22,691 bases of DNA, from the NCBI GenBank assembly GCA_009392095.1, contig VFHF01000133.1, positions 1 to 22,691 of the forward strand, read 5' to 3'. Made by a program: the position numbers and the translations under genes. Of the stretch, positions 1-7,300 are shown piece by piece (within the stretch, counting starts at the first letter, position 1; each line of letters starts with the position of its first letter). The notes beneath the pieces are model-generated. The model was given only the letters and a program-made list of their open reading frames with translations. It did not search any database and was not told the DNA's origin. Origin of the DNA: SAR202 cluster bacterium. Its GTDB lineage: Bacteria > Chloroflexota > Dehalococcoidia > Lucifugimonadales > UBA3495.

Positions 1-178
1 TGACCGGGTCCATTTCAGGTCCGCCCAATATCTTGGGCACGTACAGTCCAAAGAGTCCTTCTTGGGCCATTGCTTCAGATAATTCTGGAGGAAGTTGGCA
101 ATCTGAATCTATTTTATCCAGATTTGCTCTAATCAGTGGGACGAATTTTTTCGCGGAGTCTAGCAGGGATTCTGCCAT
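1..178 (-). CDS. Acyl-CoA dehydrogenase-fold flavoenzyme, N-terminal fragment (gene continues past the window start)
   Basis: Reading the minus strand from an ATG at 178 gives 59 residues with no stop before the window edge. The segment includes PLIRANLDKID, then LPPELSEAMAQEGLFGLYVP and LGGPEMDPV. This matches the N-terminal helical domain of acyl-CoA dehydrogenase-fold proteins, where a helix with PPE is followed by GLF...VP...GG. Members include acyl-CoA dehydrogenases and the HpaH/DszC-type flavin monooxygenases, and the fragment is too short to choose between them. A GAGGA ribosome-binding site lies 8 bases upstream of the ATG, and a good promoter (273-300) lies about 95 bases upstream. 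The flavin site and catalytic base are outside the window. Family assignment is by motif recognition; substrate unknown. Confidence 0.72.
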   Translation of the reverse strand, partial: MAESLLDSAKKFVPLIRANLDKIDSDCQLPPELSEAMAQEGLFGLYVPKILGGPEMDPV

Positions 179-272
179 TTCAAGATTCCTCAGGATTAAT
201 AGTGGTGGAACTGGAGCGTAGACTAGGCCGCGGCCTTTGTCGAAGCCTGGGTCAAATTTGCGTCTAACGCTG

Positions 273-300
273 CTTATATAGTCAATGGTAATATAGTCAA
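273..300 (-). promoter_or_regulatory. Probable sigma-70-type promoter of the flavoenzyme gene
   Basis: On the minus strand TTGACT (300-295) and TATAAG (278-273) are separated by 16 bases. Each matches the consensus at five of six positions. Predicted transcription would begin near 266, leaving a leader of roughly 90 bases before the ATG at 178. The elements lie inside the tandem repeats at 276-320, so a repeat-binding regulator would directly cover the promoter. Confidence 0.5.
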
Positions 301-320
301 AGTTAATATAGCCCAAATAG
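276..320. repeat. Three tandem 15-bp repeats over a promoter
   Basis: Three consecutive 15-base units occupy 276-290, 291-305 and 306-320. Each begins ATATAG; units one and two share ATATAGTCAA and end in TA, and unit three diverges after ATATAGCCCAAA. The array covers the -35 and much of the -10 of the minus-strand promoter. Such iterated sites can be operators for a cooperative regulator. A simple slippage-generated tandem repeat is the alternative. The 15-base period keeps any reading frame, but no start codon supports translation here. Confidence 0.65.
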
Positions 321-478
321 CGCCACCTAAGCGCGGTTCGGTGCTGGGACTGGTGAGTTATAGCGGTTCAGCATAAAATTGACCAGCTTCCGTGACTGCC
401 GCTTGCTTGAATCAGTAAAATTCAAAGTGGTAGCATAGGCACTAATTATCGATTGGTAGCGGCCAAGGAGAAATGTGG

Positions 479-1882
479 ATGGCAGAAAAAGATGTCGCTT
501 TGATGGGCCACTTGATGCGGCGGGCCGGATTCGGCGCCCAGTACCACGAACTGGAAGCCCGTGCAGAGAAGGGATATGAAGAAACAGTTGAAGAACTGTT
601 GAACCCAACCGACGAATCGCATGGCATGGACCTGGACCTGGCAGAACGCTACTTCATCGAATGGAACCATCACATTCGGTGTGTCCCTGAATACATCGCG
701 TTTCGCATGATCAATTCGAAGAGCCAATTGGAAGAGAAGATGATTCTCTTCTGGCATGGCATCCTATGCCACACCGACAGCAAGAATCAGAGTCAGATCG
801 CATCCCATGCTGAGTGGGAAATGCTCCGCCGGTGCGGCATGGGCAGCTTCAGGGACCTGCTGGTCGAGATTTCCAAGGACCCGGCCATGGTCTATTTCTT
901 GGACAATTGTCTCAGCCATAAAGACGCGATCAACGAGAACTACGGGCGGGAATTGCTGGAGCTGTTTTCTTTGGGTGTGGGAATGGATGGGGAATTCAAT
1001 TACACCGAAGATGATGTCAAAGAGTGTTCCCGGGCTTTCACCGGCTGGACGCTCGCCAATGGCGTGCCCCCACAGCCCTACGGGCGCTACCCTTCGACCT
1101 TCGTCTTCAACCCCGACGACCACGACGAAGGCGAGAAGACCTTCTTGGGCCACACAGGCAATTTCAACGGCGAGGATATAATTGACATCCTCTGCCGGCA
1201 GCCGGCCACCGCCCGGTTCATATCCCGTCATATCTATGACTTTTTTGTAGCCGACGAAGCCCAGGTGCCGACCTGGATGGACACTCCACCCCGGGACCCA
1301 GAAACCATAAAGATGCTGGAAGACGAATATTTCAGATCTGATTACAATATCCGTTCCATGCTGCGGGTCCTATTCAACTCTGACGCCTTCAAGAAAGCCC
1401 GTTTCGCAAGGATCAAAGGCCCGATTGAGACAGTGATAGGCACTCTGCGTCTGGCCGGCGACTGGACTACGCCTAAGCCGGGCTTTGAGGCCATCTTCGA
1501 AGAGATGAAACAGATGGGCCAAGAGATATTGAATCCGCCGTCCGTCGAAGGCTGGCATACGGGCAGGGATTGGATCGACGGTGGTACGCTAGTCAGGCGG
1601 ATCAACTTCATTGCCGACTACGTTGGCGATACGGACTATCCGGGCATAGAGGATATGGTTCAAAGACTGGCATCTGAAGGGCCCACCATATCGCCAGAGA
1701 ACCTGGTTGAGGGCTGCCTTCGGCTGCTGGGTCACTATGAACTAACTGATGAGAACCACCAGATGTTGGTGAATAACGCCCGGAACAGCGGCGTGTCGTC
1801 CACCGATACATCAGAGTTTTCGAAGCAAGTCAGTGAGATGCTGCAGATGATTGTGGCAACTAAGGAATATCTATACGCCTAG
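479..1882 (+). CDS. DUF1800 family protein
   Basis: 467-residue protein of the DUF1800 family, whose biochemical role is unknown. Family marks are HLMRRAGFGA at residues 11-20, FWHGILCHTDSK near 91-102, and NENYGRELLELFSLGVG at about 152-168 followed by TEDDVKECSRAFTGW. The length suits the family. The start was set at 479 because AAGGAG at 465-470 sits 8 bases upstream; the in-frame ATG at 473 would leave only 2 bases. No signal peptide or membrane segment is visible. It is followed after 74 bases by a DUF1501 gene, a pairing that recurs in many bacteria and suggests joint function. Both probably share one transcript with the downstream beta-propeller gene. Confidence 0.9.
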   Translation: MAEKDVALMGHLMRRAGFGAQYHELEARAEKGYEETVEELLNPTDESHGMDLDLAERYFIEWNHHIRCVPEYIAFRMINSKSQLEEKMILFWHGILCHTDSKNQSQIASHAEWEMLRRCGMGSFRDLLVEISKDPAMVYFLDNCLSHKDAINENYGRELLELFSLGVGMDGEFNYTEDDVKECSRAFTGWTLANGVPPQPYGRYPSTFVFNPDDHDEGEKTFLGHTGNFNGEDIIDILCRQPATARFISRHIYDFFVADEAQVPTWMDTPPRDPETIKMLEDEYFRSDYNIRSMLRVLFNSDAFKKARFARIKGPIETVIGTLRLAGDWTTPKPGFEAIFEEMKQMGQEILNPPSVEGWHTGRDWIDGGTLVRRINFIADYVGDTDYPGIEDMVQRLASEGPTISPENLVEGCLRLLGHYELTDENHQMLVNNARNSGVSSTDTSEFSKQVSEMLQMIVATKEYLYA

Positions 1883-1956
1883 CCGAATAAGCAGGCGTCT
1901 CGCGTCTGCCTATCGGTCGGTGCGGTACAAACGCTCAAATTACTGAGGAGTAAACG

Positions 1957-3093
1957 ATGACCTCCAACAAGAAAGACCCGGTCCTGGTAGTACTTCAAAT
2001 GACAGGCGCCTACGACGCCCTGAACACATTTGTTCCTTATAGCGACCCCCATTACGTGGATTACCGAGCAAATTTGCAGATCGGCCCGGACCAGGTGCTG
2101 GCTGTAGATGACAAAGTTGGTTTCCACCCGGGTATGGACCAGATAAAGGATATGTACGACCAGGGTAAGGTTGCGGTGCTACAAGGCATCGGTTACCCCA
2201 ACCCCAACCGTTCACATTTCCGCTCCTTGGACATTTGGCATACTGCCGAACCGGAAAAGATGGCCCCTGACGGATGGTTGGGCAAGGCTATTCGCGACAT
2301 CGACCCAAACAAAGAAAACATCCTGACCGCCGTAAACTTTGGCCGTGGCCTTCCCCGAGCGTTGGCCGCGCCCGGCGTCTCGGTGGCCTCGATCGGCGAC
2401 ATAAACAACTACGGAGTGCTAACTGGGATCCAAACCACCGAGAAGCGGAGTGAGGCCTTAGATATCTTCGCCCGGATGTACGCTCCCATGATCGGCTCCG
2501 GCCCCGTGAATGATTATCTTTCCCAAACAGGTTTGGACGTGCTCAAAGGAGCCGACATACTCACCACGGCGCCACAGATCTACTCCTCCAGCATTGAGTA
2601 CGGCGGAAGCCCTCTATCCCAGTGGCTGAAAAGCATTGCACAGGTGCATCTTGCGGACTTCGGGACCCGTGTGTTCTACACCGGCGTAAATCCCGGCACG
2701 TTCGATACCCACGCCAACCAAAGCACCACTCTACCCAAGCTATGGGCCGATGTTTCCACAGCCATCAGCGATTTCCACGAGGACCTGAAGGAGCACAACG
2801 CCAACGAGGAAGTGGTGATCCTGCTGTTTACCGAATTCGGCCGCCGTGTACAGGAGAACGGGTCGGGTACGGACCATGGTTCTGGAGGAGTGGCCTTCGT
2901 CATCGGCGATGCGGTAAAGGGTGGCCTTTACGGAGAATACCCATCCCTGGAGCCGGAAAAGCTTGACTCCGGCGACCTACATTGGAACAACGACTTCCGG
3001 AGCACCTACGCTACGCTTCTGGAACAATGGATGGGCCTGGACGCCAATCCCATTCTTGGGGCTACCTACGAACAGTTTGATTTCATCAGGTAA
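1957..3093 (+). CDS. DUF1501 family protein (alkaline phosphatase/sulfatase-like fold)
   Basis: 378-residue DUF1501 protein. Recognisable segments are VVLQMTGAYDALNTFVP at 11-27 (the family usually has GGxD here), NRSHFRSLDIWHTAEP around 84-99, GTFDTHANQ at 247-255, and FTEFGRRVQENGSGTDHGSGG at about 291-311. The last holds the conserved FGR...N...DHG that resembles metal-binding positions of the alkaline phosphatase superfamily. Members often carry a Tat signal peptide; this one starts directly at the first beta strand (MTSNKKDPVLVVLQ) and should be cytoplasmic. GAGGAG at 1945-1950 gives a well placed ribosome-binding site. It is encoded just downstream of the DUF1800 gene, its usual partner. 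Enzymatic activity is unproven for the family. Confidence 0.9.
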   Translation: MTSNKKDPVLVVLQMTGAYDALNTFVPYSDPHYVDYRANLQIGPDQVLAVDDKVGFHPGMDQIKDMYDQGKVAVLQGIGYPNPNRSHFRSLDIWHTAEPEKMAPDGWLGKAIRDIDPNKENILTAVNFGRGLPRALAAPGVSVASIGDINNYGVLTGIQTTEKRSEALDIFARMYAPMIGSGPVNDYLSQTGLDVLKGADILTTAPQIYSSSIEYGGSPLSQWLKSIAQVHLADFGTRVFYTGVNPGTFDTHANQSTTLPKLWADVSTAISDFHEDLKEHNANEEVVILLFTEFGRRVQENGSGTDHGSGGVAFVIGDAVKGGLYGEYPSLEPEKLDSGDLHWNNDFRSTYATLLEQWMGLDANPILGATYEQFDFIR

Positions 3094-3155
3094 CTGCGAG
3101 AAGTAACAAGTCCGAAGCAACTAGCCTGATGAAAATGCACGTTTTGTGAGAGAAA

Positions 3156-4190
3156 ATGGTTACTGAGATTGCACCGATAACTTTCGGATATAGCCATACC
3201 ATAGGAAGGCAAGAAAATCGGAGTGGGAGCGGATTCTTCTATCCGGTGGCGATTACCCGGGACCAAGAAAACCGACTATACGTGGTGAGTCGCGGCTCCG
3301 AGACCCCGGCGTTTTTCCCCTGCAAACGGGTCACGGTATTCACGGTAGACGAAGAACTGGTCCGAGAGTTCGGCACCAAAGTTCCACCGGAAGAAGCGGA
3401 CGATTCTGCCCCTGACGGAAGTTTCATGTGGCCTACATCGATCGCTCTGGACAAGGAAGGCATAGCCTACGTATCCGATGAATGGCTCAACCGGATTTCC
3501 GTGTTTGACAAGGACGGGAATTGTACCGGCAAGTGGGGAAGCCTTGGAGACCACGAAGGTGAGATAGACCGCCCGGCCGGGCTGGCGTTCGATGCCGAGG
3601 ATAGGCTCTATCTAGTGGACAGCGCGAACCATCGGATTCAAATATTCACTAAGGATGGGGAATTTATATCCACATGGGGGCACAACGGCGACGGTGATGG
3701 CGAGTTCAACTATCCTTGGGGCATAGAGATCGACCGTAATGGCGACGTGTACGTGGCCGATTGGCGAAATGACCGGATACAAAAATTCGACCGGGACGGC
3801 CGGTTCTTGATAAAGTTCGGCTCTCCTGGCAAGGGCGATGGAGAGTTCAACCGGCCCTCTGGAGTCGCTGTCGATAAGGATGGAATAATCTACGTCACCG
3901 ACTTCAAAAACGACCGTCTCCAGGTGTTCGACGCCGAGGGCAAATATATTACCCAGATGACTGGCGATGCAACCCTGTCCAAGTGGGGCCGGGAGCGGCT
4001 AGAACTGGACCCAGGAATGATGAGGGGCAGAGAAAGGGCGCAGGGTCTGATGGAGCGGGAGAAGCTGTTCAACGGACCGATCGCCGTAGAAGTAGACGAT
4101 GAAGGCCGGGTGTTTGTGGTTGAAACCGCACGCCAACGCCTCCAAGTTTATCGTAAGCAGACCGCCATCTTCCACGGTGGCCTTCTGTAA
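3156..4190 (+). CDS. NHL-repeat six-bladed beta-propeller protein
   Basis: 344-residue protein made of NHL-type propeller repeats. Blades can be seen at about residues 27-73, 91-128, 137-175, 184-222, 231-270 and 306-335. The clearest have the pattern RPxGLAFDxxxRLYLVD, then NHRIQIFxxDGEF and xxWGxxGxGDGEF. A charged, probably helical insert (271-305) separates the fifth and sixth blades. No signal peptide or membrane helix is present, although NHL proteins are often exported. NHL propellers usually act as binding or scaffold surfaces; a lactonase or lyase role cannot be excluded. The gene lies 62 bases after the DUF1501 gene and is closed by the palindromic terminator at 4230-4261, so it looks like the last member of the cassette. 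Confidence 0.88.
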   Translation: MVTEIAPITFGYSHTIGRQENRSGSGFFYPVAITRDQENRLYVVSRGSETPAFFPCKRVTVFTVDEELVREFGTKVPPEEADDSAPDGSFMWPTSIALDKEGIAYVSDEWLNRISVFDKDGNCTGKWGSLGDHEGEIDRPAGLAFDAEDRLYLVDSANHRIQIFTKDGEFISTWGHNGDGDGEFNYPWGIEIDRNGDVYVADWRNDRIQKFDRDGRFLIKFGSPGKGDGEFNRPSGVAVDKDGIIYVTDFKNDRLQVFDAEGKYITQMTGDATLSKWGRERLELDPGMMRGRERAQGLMEREKLFNGPIAVEVDDEGRVFVVETARQRLQVYRKQTAIFHGGLL

Positions 4191-4229
4191 CCGAATATCA
4201 GTTCATTAGGCTACTACTTCAGAGACAGA

Positions 4230-4261
4230 AAAAGCCCCGGCCCTTAAGGGCCGGGGCTTTT
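4230..4261. terminator. Bidirectional rho-independent terminator
   Basis: A perfect 32-base palindrome with two 16-base arms, centred on CCCTTAAGGG, is flanked by A-rich sequence on the left and T-rich sequence on the right. The stem core is GCCCCGGCCC. It lies between the 3' ends of the plus-strand NHL gene (4190) and the minus-strand hydrolase (4342), so it can stop transcription from both sides. Confidence 0.93.
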
Positions 4262-4341
4262 GGTTTACCTATAATGTGGTTTTACTGATGGCCTTTCAGG
4301 GAATGCCAGCCCATTTGAGGGATGGCCAACCCTAAAGATGG

Positions 4342-5127
4342 TTAGACTCCGGCAGCTACATTTGCAGCGGCCTGTTCGAGAAATCTAGTGACGTGAGGCA
4401 GGACCAACTCGCCGGCACGGGATGCCTCGCCGTGGTTCAATCCGGGCAATGTCACGAAAACCGAATTGGGGATCGCCTCAGCAGCTGCTTTGGAGCCGGG
4501 GTAAAACCCGTCAGCGTCTCCGCAGTAGAGCAGACAGGGCAAGTTCAAGCCGGGTAGCAACTTCGGCACGCCGTCAGTGCCCTTGGGCGCCGTGGTCGCA
4601 GCAATCAGCGCCTCAGGGTCGTTCGCCAGCAGCCGTTCCCTGCGTCCGGCCTCGATGGGGCCTTCCTTGGCCTCAGCTTCGGACACGTAGTGTGCCATTC
4701 CCTGCCGCAAGGTGTTGATCCGGTCTTGCGGCGGAGTATCGGAATTGACGGTGTCGGCACCCATCCCGCCAAGAATCAGCGAATGGAACCGGTCTAAGGC
4801 ATGCATCACCAGGCCGAAGCCGATGCGGCCGCCCATGGAATAGCCCATATAGTGGGCCTTGTCCACGTCCAGGTCGTCCATCACCGCCAGGATGTCGCGC
4901 ACCCGTAGCTTCAGGTCATATTCATTTGGGTCGTGAGGTTTATCGCTGAGTCCATGACCGCGGGCGTCCACCAGGATCACCCGGTATTCCTTTTTTAACT
5001 CCTCGACGAATCCGTAGGCGTACCAGGTCTGGAGGCTGTTGGTAAGGCCATGTTGCATGACTAGAGGCGGACCGTCGCCCTCAACGTGGTAGTGGATGCT
5101 GACGCCCGAGTTGTCTACGTATGGCAT
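4342..5127 (-). CDS. Alpha/beta hydrolase
   Basis: 261-residue alpha/beta-hydrolase fold protein of usual length. It shows the oxyanion-hole QHG at residues 25-27, the DARGHGLSDKP segment near 54-64, the nucleophile elbow GYSMG at 95-99 (Ser97), an acid candidate in GDADGF (Asp204 or Asp206) and the catalytic His in LNHGE (His232). The catalytic triad is thus complete. No signal peptide is seen. GGGAGG lies 6 bases before the ATG. It is the last gene of a minus-strand run CoA-transferase, CoA-transferase, crotonase, hydrolase, 47 bases after the crotonase and before the terminator at 4230-4261. In that context a thioesterase, enol-lactone hydrolase or C-C hydrolase role is plausible; the substrate cannot be told. 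Confidence 0.9.
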   Translation of the reverse strand: MPYVDNSGVSIHYHVEGDGPPLVMQHGLTNSLQTWYAYGFVEELKKEYRVILVDARGHGLSDKPHDPNEYDLKLRVRDILAVMDDLDVDKAHYMGYSMGGRIGFGLVMHALDRFHSLILGGMGADTVNSDTPPQDRINTLRQGMAHYVSEAEAKEGPIEAGRRERLLANDPEALIAATTAPKGTDGVPKLLPGLNLPCLLYCGDADGFYPGSKAAAEAIPNSVFVTLPGLNHGEASRAGELVLPHVTRFLEQAAANVAAGV

Positions 5128-5174
5128 TTACTGCCTCCCGAAATTTGTCTGGCACAAGGATAAGCTAAAAGCGG

Positions 5175-6092
5175 TTACCCGTACAATTCTCTGCGGGTCT
5201 CGTCCAGCAACGCCCGTTCCTCGGGACTCAATTCTGGGAACCCTGGAGCTTTCGGGCGTATACCACCGGTGAAGTCGGGCGATCTTTTCTCCAAGAACGC
5301 CTTCCGGCCTTCGTCCCCATCGGTGGTGAGTTGAGTCAACAGGGTATTATAGAGGGTTTGGACCCGCCAGGCCTCTGAGATTGGGATATCCCGGAACCTG
5401 ATGGAGAACTCCTTCATCATGCGGACCGCAACCGGAGGCATCCCGGCGATGCGATTAGCGATCTCTTCGGCCCGAGCCATCAACTGGCCATGGGGAACAA
5501 CCTCGTTAATCAGGCTGATGCGCAGCGCCTCTTTAGCGTCGAAGGCCTCGTCGGTGAGCAAAATTCTCATGGCGTCGGCGTGAGAGACCTGGCGTGTCAG
5601 GAACGTCGCACCAGGCCCGTTGCCGACCCAACCCTGGCTCAGCAGGGCGAATTTGAATTGGGCGTGTTCTTCGGATGCGATGCGGATGTCCGTGGATGTG
5701 AGCATCAGGTAGAAGCCAGCGCCGGCCGCCCATCCGTTGATGGCCCCAATGACCGGTTTCCAGATGCGGGGGTAGTGGTCGCCCAACTGCCCGTCGGCGC
5801 CTATCTTGGCGCCGTTAACGGTCCCGGAAAGCGGCCAGAAGATGTTCTCTGTGCGGATTCGGTTCAGGTCTTCTTCGGAAACGCCCGGCGGAGGCGCCAA
5901 GTTGTGGCCGGCACAAAAATGCCGGTCACCGGTGCCGGTGAGTATGGCGACGCGGACTTCCCAGTCCTCCCAGATGTTTTTCCACACCTCGCTGATCTCA
6001 TCAGATGTCTGATGGTCGAGGATGTTGCCTTTATCGGGGTTGTCGATCGTTACGTAGGCGATATGGCCTTTTTTCTCGTAGAGGATGCCCAT
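5175..6092 (-). CDS. Enoyl-CoA hydratase/isomerase (crotonase) superfamily protein, atypical active site
   Basis: 305 residues with the crotonase fold. Oxyanion-hole regions are HFCAGHNL (58-65) and GWAAGAGFYL (120-129), followed by STDIRIASEEHAQF and the C-terminal helix with PPVAVRMMKEF. Aligned by eye with rat mitochondrial enoyl-CoA hydratase, neither catalytic Glu (E144, E164) is kept: the equivalents fall at Tyr128/Leu129 and around Ala149, in QFKFALLSQGW. A simple hydratase is therefore doubtful; isomerase, thioester hydrolase, decarboxylase or C-C lyase chemistry is possible. The region between the two oxyanion motifs (66-112) looks longer than usual. The start is the ATG at 6092, with GGGAGA at 6099-6104; a TTG at 6122 is less likely. 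It follows a CoA-transferase gene by 32 bases. Confidence 0.87.
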   Translation of the reverse strand: MGILYEKKGHIAYVTIDNPDKGNILDHQTSDEISEVWKNIWEDWEVRVAILTGTGDRHFCAGHNLAPPPGVSEEDLNRIRTENIFWPLSGTVNGAKIGADGQLGDHYPRIWKPVIGAINGWAAGAGFYLMLTSTDIRIASEEHAQFKFALLSQGWVGNGPGATFLTRQVSHADAMRILLTDEAFDAKEALRISLINEVVPHGQLMARAEEIANRIAGMPPVAVRMMKEFSIRFRDIPISEAWRVQTLYNTLLTQLTTDGDEGRKAFLEKRSPDFTGGIRPKAPGFPELSPEERALLDETRRELYG

Positions 6093-6098
6093 GTCTAA

Positions 6099-6104
6099 TC
6101 TCCC
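6099..6104 (-). promoter_or_regulatory. Ribosome-binding site deciding the crotonase start
   Basis: GGGAGA on the minus strand lies 6 bases before the ATG at 6092. The in-frame TTG at 6122 has no such element, so the ten-residue extension it would give is probably not made. Confidence 0.6.
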
Positions 6105-6124
6105 ATGCGGGTCTAGCGGCAAGT

Positions 6125-7297
6125 TCAGTAGATTATTTGCTTTTCGACCATCCGGTCGACCTCCGGCCCGGACAGCCCCAGCAGTTCTTGATAGACATAT
6201 TCGTTGTGTTGGCCGAGCACCGGCGCCGCAGTGAGGTAAGGGCCCGGTTCTCCGTCAAACTGCCAAGGGAGTCCGGGCAGGTCCCGAAGTTCCCCGTCGC
6301 TAGTCCGAAGGTTGGTGAAGTAGCCAGCTTCGCTCAACTGAGGTTCGTTAAACACCCTGAGTATGTCCTGCGACGGTCCGGAGGGCACACCTACCTGTTG
6401 CAGCAATTGCATGACATTGACGTCTTCGTGTTGCAACGTCCACTCGGTGATGGCAGCGTCAAGTGCGTCCTGATGGTCCCGACGTCCGGCTGCTTCGGTG
6501 TAACGCGGGTCGGATGCCAGTTCCGGCCTCCCGATCACCTGGCACAACGAGACCCACTCTTCGTCATTGGTGACGGCGATGGCGACCCAGCGGTCGGCGC
6601 CCGAACAATGGTAGACGCCGTGTGGGGCGTACCAGTCGTCCCGATTCCCCATCGGTTCTTTCACACGTCCGTTCATCTGATAGTCCAAGAGCGCTTCCGG
6701 GATGCTGGCGTTCAGGGCTTCAGCCATGGAGAAATCAACATATTGCCCCTGGCCGGTCAACGCCCGGTTGTTCAGGGCGGCCGAGGTAACCATGGCCAGC
6801 TCCATCCCAACCCACGGGTCGGCCCACAGTCCTCCGGTTACCGGCTCCCGCTCTGGGTAGCCTGAGATCGAGTTCCAGCCGGTATAGTGCTGTAGCAGGC
6901 TCCCATAGGCCACATAGTCCTTGTGGGGCCCGGAATGCCCGGTTCCAGATGAGGCCACCATTATGATATCGGGCCTAGCAGCACTGACCGCTTCATAGCC
7001 CAATCCCAAGCGTTCTATGACTCCCGCGGCAAAGTTCTCGATGACCACGTCGGAGATGGCCAGTAGTTGCTTGACCAGCGCCAATCCTTCTGGTGTGGAT
7101 ATGTTGAGCGAGGCGTAGATCTTGGACTGGTTGTAAGCCTGGAAAGGAGCTCCTCTGGTGGACGGGTCGGGGCGGCGGGCGCTCCCTATTTTGATCACCT
7201 CAGCGCCCATGGCGGCCATGAAACGTGTCGCCGTTGGGCCGGCGATGATCCAGCTAAGGTCCAGCACCCGGATTCCGTTCAGCGGCAGTTCGTTCAT
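6125..7297 (-). CDS. Family III CoA-transferase (CaiB/BaiF), catalytic Asp present
   Basis: 390-residue family III CoA-transferase, which moves CoA between carboxylic acids through an enzyme-bound aspartyl thioester. The N-terminal GIRVLDLSWIIAGP, MGAEVIKI at 30-37 and IENFAAGVIERLGLGY are family hallmarks. The active-site Asp is Asp160 in GGLWADPWVGM. RALTGQGQYVDFSMAEA follows, and the C-terminal APVLGQHNEYVYQELLG closes the fold. It starts 3 bases after the stop of the upstream transferase gene (7301), so the two are almost certainly co-translated. By eye it is closest to the plus-strand gene at 9893, sharing the Asp-Pro active site, GRV...MGNR and a ...GRR.(N/D)H.ALD segment. This suggests it is the catalytic partner of a two-subunit enzyme with its neighbour. 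Substrates unknown. Confidence 0.93.
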   Translation of the reverse strand: MNELPLNGIRVLDLSWIIAGPTATRFMAAMGAEVIKIGSARRPDPSTRGAPFQAYNQSKIYASLNISTPEGLALVKQLLAISDVVIENFAAGVIERLGLGYEAVSAARPDIIMVASSGTGHSGPHKDYVAYGSLLQHYTGWNSISGYPEREPVTGGLWADPWVGMELAMVTSAALNNRALTGQGQYVDFSMAEALNASIPEALLDYQMNGRVKEPMGNRDDWYAPHGVYHCSGADRWVAIAVTNDEEWVSLCQVIGRPELASDPRYTEAAGRRDHQDALDAAITEWTLQHEDVNVMQLLQQVGVPSGPSQDILRVFNEPQLSEAGYFTNLRTSDGELRDLPGLPWQFDGEPGPYLTAAPVLGQHNEYVYQELLGLSGPEVDRMVEKQIIY

Positions 7298-7300
7298 CGG

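Larger units (their letters stand above)
179..478. other. Divergent intergenic region between the flavoenzyme and the DUF1800 gene
   Basis: This 300-base stretch separates two genes that point away from each other. It holds the minus-strand promoter at 273-300, the 15-bp tandem repeats at 276-320, a small inverted repeat (TTGAAT, 7-base spacer, ATTCAA) at 407-425, and the ribosome-binding site of the DUF1800 gene at 465-470. A possible plus-strand promoter is TTGAAT at 407-412 with TAGCAT at 431-436 (18-base spacing), which is weak. No convincing gene or RNA was seen here. The minus-strand frame of the flavoenzyme stays open upstream of its ATG through the repeats, but it contains no better start. 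Confidence 0.6.

Noticed and set aside
33..221. Plus-strand 62-codon open frame at the window start
   Set aside because: It lies mostly antisense to the acyl-CoA dehydrogenase-like fragment, which has a ribosome-binding site and family motifs; this frame has neither.
473..478. Earlier ATG for the DUF1800 gene
   Set aside because: Only 2 bases from AAGGAG, too close for initiation; the ATG at 479 has 8-base spacing.
6005..6865. Plus-strand frame of 286 codons across the crotonase and CoA-transferase genes
   Set aside because: Antisense to two genes with clear motifs; composition is His/Arg/Val-rich shadow sequence.
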